Assembly: GCA_014730285.1 (NCBI GenBank)
Contig: WJIM01000371.1
Location: 1-18,356 of the forward strand
Length of the DNA stretch: 18,356 nucleotides
From: Candidatus Zixiibacteriota bacterium
GTDB taxonomy: Bacteria; Zixibacteria; MSB-5A5; JAABVY01
Reading direction: 5' to 3'
The position numbers and the translations under genes were made by a program. Below the pieces are notes generated by a model. It made no database searches. It saw nothing but the letters and a program-made list of their open reading frames with translations, and was not told the origin of the DNA. Within the stretch, counting starts at the first letter, position 1. Each line of letters starts with the position of its first letter. Of the stretch, positions 14,886 to 18,356 are shown one piece after another.

Positions 14886-16922
14886 ATGCCAAAATTGCTA
14901 ATTGTCGATGATGAAGATAAATTTCGGGAGATGCTTAAAAAGCGCCTTGAATTGCGCGGCTATGATGTCATTGCCCTCGACAACGGCACCGATGCAATCA
15001 AGGTTACCCGAAATGATTCGGATATAGACGTAGTAATTCTCGACCGCAAGATGCCGGACATGAACGGGGAGGAAGTGCTGGCGGATATCAGAGGATTCCG
15101 TCCCGCCCTGCCGGTTATTATGCTGACCGGGCATGGCAGTATGCGCTCGGCCATGGAAACCGGCAAGCTGGAGGCCTATGCATATCTCGAAAAACCTGCT
15201 GACCTTGACAATCTTGTAAGGACAATCGAAAACGCCCGCGAGGATAAGCTCCATGCTATGGCGCGGCATGAAATCGCCTATGTCGAAAAGGGCTCGATCT
15301 GGAAATGGCTCAAGGGATCGCATAACACCAGGCCGGGCATAATAATCCTGGGAATCATCCTGTTTGCGCTGATAGCATTCACCCCCGCGCCCGACCGCAT
15401 GGTTTCCCTCTTGTCCTGGGAAAAAACCGGAGATGTAAGCCAGGATTTAAATGCCGGCTATGCCAGCTATCGTAAAATGCAGCAGGACGAAAATGTTGCG
15501 GAGTACTACAGCCGCTATTCGGGGATGCAAAAGACGGTTACAACCGAAGACGGGGATAAGATAAAAGAACCACTCGAGCCCAAACAGGTGGCGTTCAAGG
15601 CCAAGGTCATGCTGGGCATACTGGTTCTGGCGGCGCTGTTCTGGGCCTCAGGTGCGGTGCCGATTGGCGTAACCGCACTGTCGGTGGGAATTTTCATGTA
15701 CTTTTTCGGCGTCCTGAAGCCGGATGATGTTGCCCAGGCCTATGCCAAGGATGCTGTCATATTCATATTCGGCGTGCTGGCTATTTCCAATGCCATCACC
15801 AAAACCGGTCTTGACAGGCGAATCGGTCTTCTATTGTTAGGCCCTGCCAAAACAATCCCGCGCCTGCTCTTTATATTTTTGCCGCTTTTCGGTATGGCCT
15901 GTTCCTTTGTTTCCGAACATGCCCTGATAGCATTCGTGATGCCGCTCTTTATGATGGTATATGTAACATCGATAAGAGCTGCAGGTGTAAAGAAAGACCG
16001 CTACTTGGCCGTGATGTTCGCGCTGGCTCTGTGCTATGCCGCTAACTGCGGAGGCCCGGGTTCTCCCGCAGCAGGAGGCAGAAATGCAGTCATGCTGGGA
16101 ATTCTCTCCGATTACGGCATCGCGCCCTCATTCGGTGAATGGGTTATTTACGGCCTGCCGTTCGTCCCTGTTATGGGTCTGGTCATCGCTGCCTATTTCT
16201 TCTTCATGTTCAGGAAAAAAATTGTACTAAAGAATGTAAATGTTTCCGCTCTGGTAAGGGAAGCCTCGGATAAAATCGGCCCCATGAATAAAAATGAATA
16301 TATCACAGCGGCTGTACTGGTAGTGCTGATAATTCTCTGGATAACATCCAGTAATTTCCTGGGCATGGGCGGCCCTGTGATTCTATGCATTGTAATATTG
16401 AATATATTTCGAATTTTACGCTGGAAGGATATCGCTTCCATTCCCTGGGATGTCGTGGCCCTCTATGCCAGCGCCGCAGCGCTTGGCAAGGGCCTGGCAG
16501 TATCGGGAGGAGCGCTCTACCTGGCCGACAGTTTCGTTAATATTTTGCCCGATTTCTTCAAATCGGGAGAGGGCCTGGCTATGGCAACCAGCGTCTTTAC
16601 GGGCGTCGCTACCAATTTCATGAGCGATGGCGCCACCGTCTCGGCCATAGGTCCGATAACCGTACCGATGGCAAAGATCTCCGGCACACATCCCTGGATG
16701 GTAGGCTTTGCCACAGCCTTTGCATCATCCTTTGCACACATGATGATTATCGGAACCCCGAACAATGCTATCGCATATACGCTGGCAAAGGATCCGGTAA
16801 CCGGCGAGCAGCTTGTCAAACTTTCGGACTTCCTGAAACATGGCGCCGCGGTCCTGGTACTTTCATTCATAGTTCTCTGGGTTTGGGTCTTTTTCGGATA
16901 CTGGCACTTTATTGGATTTTAG
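14886..16922 (+). CDS. Response-regulator receiver domain fused to a DASS/SLC13-family anion transporter
   Basis: The 678-residue protein is one uninterrupted frame. Residues 1-~120 are a complete CheY-like receiver: acidic pair Asp8-Asp9, phosphoacceptor Asp53 (LDRKMP), Thr81 (LTGHG) and Lys103-Pro104. A helical linker leads to a first membrane helix (~151-166). A ~70-residue hydrophilic loop follows, then a ~10-helix core typical of divalent anion:Na+ symporters ('GAVPIGVTALSVGIF', 'NAITKTGLDRRIG', 'PWMVGFATAFASSFAHMMIIGTPNNAIAY'). The two hairpin tips where family members carry Ser-Asn-Thr read Ser343-Glu344-His345 and Ser580-Asp581-Gly582. The N-terminus is cytoplasmic in this family, so the receiver can meet the kinase encoded upstream. 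I infer phosphorylation-controlled transport, or transport-coupled signalling, of an anion that may be a carboxylate or sulfate. Both domains are certain; the mechanism is not. Confidence 0.93.
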   Translation: MPKLLIVDDEDKFREMLKKRLELRGYDVIALDNGTDAIKVTRNDSDIDVVILDRKMPDMNGEEVLADIRGFRPALPVIMLTGHGSMRSAMETGKLEAYAYLEKPADLDNLVRTIENAREDKLHAMARHEIAYVEKGSIWKWLKGSHNTRPGIIILGIILFALIAFTPAPDRMVSLLSWEKTGDVSQDLNAGYASYRKMQQDENVAEYYSRYSGMQKTVTTEDGDKIKEPLEPKQVAFKAKVMLGILVLAALFWASGAVPIGVTALSVGIFMYFFGVLKPDDVAQAYAKDAVIFIFGVLAISNAITKTGLDRRIGLLLLGPAKTIPRLLFIFLPLFGMACSFVSEHALIAFVMPLFMMVYVTSIRAAGVKKDRYLAVMFALALCYAANCGGPGSPAAGGRNAVMLGILSDYGIAPSFGEWVIYGLPFVPVMGLVIAAYFFFMFRKKIVLKNVNVSALVREASDKIGPMNKNEYITAAVLVVLIILWITSSNFLGMGGPVILCIVILNIFRILRWKDIASIPWDVVALYASAAALGKGLAVSGGALYLADSFVNILPDFFKSGEGLAMATSVFTGVATNFMSDGATVSAIGPITVPMAKISGTHPWMVGFATAFASSFAHMMIIGTPNNAIAYTLAKDPVTGEQLVKLSDFLKHGAAVLVLSFIVLWVWVFFGYWHFIGF

Positions 16923-16930
16923 ACAAAAAA

Positions 16931-16940
16931 GAAGGAAGGA
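16931..16940 (+). promoter_or_regulatory. Ribosome binding site for the stand-alone receiver
   Basis: GAAGGAAGGA ends five bases before ATG 16946. The frame is open further upstream (to 16883) inside the transporter gene, but that stretch only reads the transporter's last helix in another frame. Confidence 0.75.
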
Positions 16941-16945
16941 ATATA

Positions 16946-17434
16946 ATGGCTGACAAAATCAAATTACTGATCTGCGACGATGAGGTGAAATTCCTCGAAT
17001 CAATAGCCGAGCGTTTGGAGTTACGCGGCTTTGATGTCACAAAGGCGACTAGCGGAAAGGATGCTGTTGAAGCGGCCAGAACCGGCGGTTTCGATCTGGC
17101 AATTCTCGATTTGAAGATGCCGGGGATGAACGGTATCGAAGTGCTCGAGATCCTAAAGAAGGAGCACAAATATCTCGAGGTTATAATCCTGACCGGGCAT
17201 GGTTCGATAGATTCCGCAGTGGAATCGACAAAGCTGGGAGCATTCAGCTACCTCTCCAAACCGTACGATCTCGATGATCTTCTGAAATCCCTCAAGGATG
17301 CTTATGAGACCAGGATGAAAAAGAAGTTCGAGGATGATACCGAGCGTATGGATGAGATTCTCAAGATGGCTCAGTCAATGAGCCCATTGGGATTTTTGCG
17401 CGAGGTCAAAAAGCTGGATGACGAGGAAAAATAA
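16946..17434 (+). CDS. Stand-alone response-regulator receiver protein
   Basis: The 162-residue protein has one CheY-like receiver: Asp11-Asp12, phosphoacceptor Asp55 (LDLKMP), Thr83 (LTGHG) and Lys105-Pro106. No DNA-binding or enzymatic output domain follows. A charged helical C-terminal tail (~124-162) ends in 'SMSPLGFLREVKKLDDEEK'. It begins 23 bases after the receiver-transporter fusion and resembles that receiver closely ('ERLELRGFDV' here, 'KRLELRGYDV' there; both 'LTGHGS'), which points to duplication within the operon. Possible roles are a phosphate sink, a competitor for the kinase, or a soluble partner that docks on the transporter. Nothing in the window decides between these. Confidence 0.9.
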   Translation: MADKIKLLICDDEVKFLESIAERLELRGFDVTKATSGKDAVEAARTGGFDLAILDLKMPGMNGIEVLEILKKEHKYLEVIILTGHGSIDSAVESTKLGAFSYLSKPYDLDDLLKSLKDAYETRMKKKFEDDTERMDEILKMAQSMSPLGFLREVKKLDDEEK

Positions 17435-17435
17435 G

Positions 17436-17458
17436 CTGACTAATTTGGATTAGGTCAG
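17436..17458. terminator. Probable bidirectional terminator overlapping the end of the ABC permease gene
   Basis: CTGACTAAT and ATTAGGTCAG form a 9-bp stem with one bulged G around a TTGG loop. CTTTTT follows at 17462-17467 on the plus strand, and CTTATTTTT follows on the minus strand. The two convergent genes are only 15 bases apart, so the hairpin overlaps the last codons of the minus-strand gene. It is shorter and less GC-rich than the 9589 hairpin. Confidence 0.5.
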
Positions 17459-18334
17459 GCGCTTTTTGGCAATCAGATTGAATGCCAGAATCAGCAGATA
17501 GACTACACCGGCCAGGACTATTATAGTAGAGCCGGTGGGAAAATCCAGATTATAGCTGATACCCAAACCTGCAACCGTGAAAAAGATGCAGAGCACCGTG
17601 GAGAAGATCATAATCTGCCACAACTGACGAGAAAACATGCCGGAAATAGCCGCCGGTATAGTAAGAAGAGCGATCACCAGAATTATCCCCACAATCATCA
17701 CCATCAATACTACAGTCAGGGCAATCAGTATCAGCAGCAGTAAATAATAAAAGGCGACATTAACTCCCCTCAACCGCGCAAACTGCTCGTCAAAACAAAC
17801 CGCCAGAAATTTATTGTAGAAAATTATACCGACACCAAGTACCAGCGCATCAAGCGCGATTATCAGCCATAAATCCGTGCCGGAAATCAATAGAATATTG
17901 CCAAACAGATAACTCATGGGATCGATATAACCTGGAGTTTTGGCAATAAAAAGCACACCCATAGCCATACCCACCGCCCAGATCGAGCCGATTACCGTAT
18001 CTTCTCTTTGACGGGCATACAGGCTTACCAGACCGATCACCACAGCGGAAAACACTGCGGCAATCAAGGCCCCGATTATCGGGTCGAACCAGGTCCAGCC
18101 CGCTTTGTGCTGTAAATACAATGCCGCCCCGATTCCGCCCAGCACCGAATGAGCGATTGCCCCTGCTATGTAGCTGATCCTTCGTGTGACAACATACGTC
18201 CCCACCATGCCCAGTGCGAAGCTGGAAAGCACACCCGCAATCAGGGCGTAACGCAGGAATGGCAGATCGGGATTGGTAAGTGCATTTATAAAATCAGCCA
18301 TTGGAGTTTTTTCCGTTTTGATAGCGCTGGTCAT
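17450..18334 (-). CDS. Metal ABC transporter permease, ZnuB/TroC (ABC-3) family
   Basis: The ~294-residue protein has about eight membrane helices and matches the ABC-3 permease family, which forms the channel for Zn2+, Mn2+ or Fe2+ import with a periplasmic binding protein and an ATPase. Landmarks are 'LGMVGTYVVTRRISYIAGAIAHSVLGGIGAAL' (read in parts), 'DEQFARLRGV' and 'VGIILVIALLTIPAA'. I chose ATG 18334 because it forms an ATGA overlap with a frame that ends at the window edge. A later ATG at 18301, giving the more usual short N-terminus before the first helix, is equally plausible, and an upstream TTG at 18343 is possible. It is transcribed towards, and nearly abuts, the stand-alone receiver gene. 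The metal cannot be told from the permease alone. Confidence 0.9.
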   Translation of the reverse strand: MTSAIKTEKTPMADFINALTNPDLPFLRYALIAGVLSSFALGMVGTYVVTRRISYIAGAIAHSVLGGIGAALYLQHKAGWTWFDPIIGALIAAVFSAVVIGLVSLYARQREDTVIGSIWAVGMAMGVLFIAKTPGYIDPMSYLFGNILLISGTDLWLIIALDALVLGVGIIFYNKFLAVCFDEQFARLRGVNVAFYYLLLLILIALTVVLMVMIVGIILVIALLTIPAAISGMFSRQLWQIMIFSTVLCIFFTVAGLGISYNLDFPTGSTIIVLAGVVYLLILAFNLIAKKRLT

Positions 18335-18356
18335 GGCGGACAATACGCATCTCGTC
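18331..18356 (-). CDS. Possible last codons of an upstream ABC ATPase, cut by the window edge
   Basis: A minus-strand frame reads RDAYCPP and then TGA, with the stop overlapping the permease ATG as ATGA. In znu/tro-type operons an ATPase gene often ends exactly here. Seven codons are too few to identify a protein, so this rests on the overlap and gene-order convention only. Confidence 0.3.

Noticed and set aside
17435..17449. Possible loss of sequence between the lone receiver and the ABC permease because the gap is only 15 bases.
   Set aside because: Both genes end at intact stop codons with complete C-termini, and a hairpin spans the junction; tight convergent packing explains it.

Overview
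The window reads as chromosomal DNA of a Gram-negative-type bacterium with moderate GC. There is no rRNA, tRNA, phage, insertion sequence or CRISPR array in it. Three consecutive exported proteins end in the same paired calcium-binding, dockerin-like module (Cys-Gly-Asp-x-Asn start, 'INYVFIGG' core). From general knowledge this tail style is common in candidate phyla of the FCB superphylum such as Zixibacteria and relatives. The assignment is tentative because no phylogenetic marker gene is present.

Layout. (1) 1-5289, plus strand: a secreted-protein block. It holds the 3' end of a beta-helix/von Willebrand A protein, a PQQ-type sugar dehydrogenase and an M28 metallopeptidase, each with the 63-residue C-terminal module. 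Hairpin terminators follow the first and third genes. (2) 5477-9585, plus strand: an OPT-family oligopeptide transporter and an exported S9 serine peptidase, plausibly a peptide-use pair. They are followed by a strong hairpin shared with the convergent operon. (3) 12791-9631, minus strand: a MscS channel with a coiled-coil tail, a CorA divalent-cation channel and a second, small MscS channel, which look like one ion-homeostasis operon. (4) 12792-13119: a divergent promoter region. (5) 13120-17434, plus strand: a membrane histidine kinase, a receiver domain fused in frame to a DASS/SLC13 anion transporter, and a stand-alone receiver. (6) 18334-17450, minus strand: a ZnuB/TroC-type metal ABC permease, with what may be the last codons of its ATPase at the window edge.

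The standout is block 5. The kinase is intact, both receivers keep their phosphoacceptor residues, and no DNA-binding output domain is present. The only visible output is a membrane transporter, so the operon looks like a two-component system that controls anion flux by direct phosphorylation of the carrier rather than by transcription. The carrier also lacks the usual Ser-Asn-Thr substrate/sodium motif at both expected places (Ser-Glu-His and Ser-Asp-Gly instead), which suggests an unusual substrate or coupling ion, or a sensor-like role.
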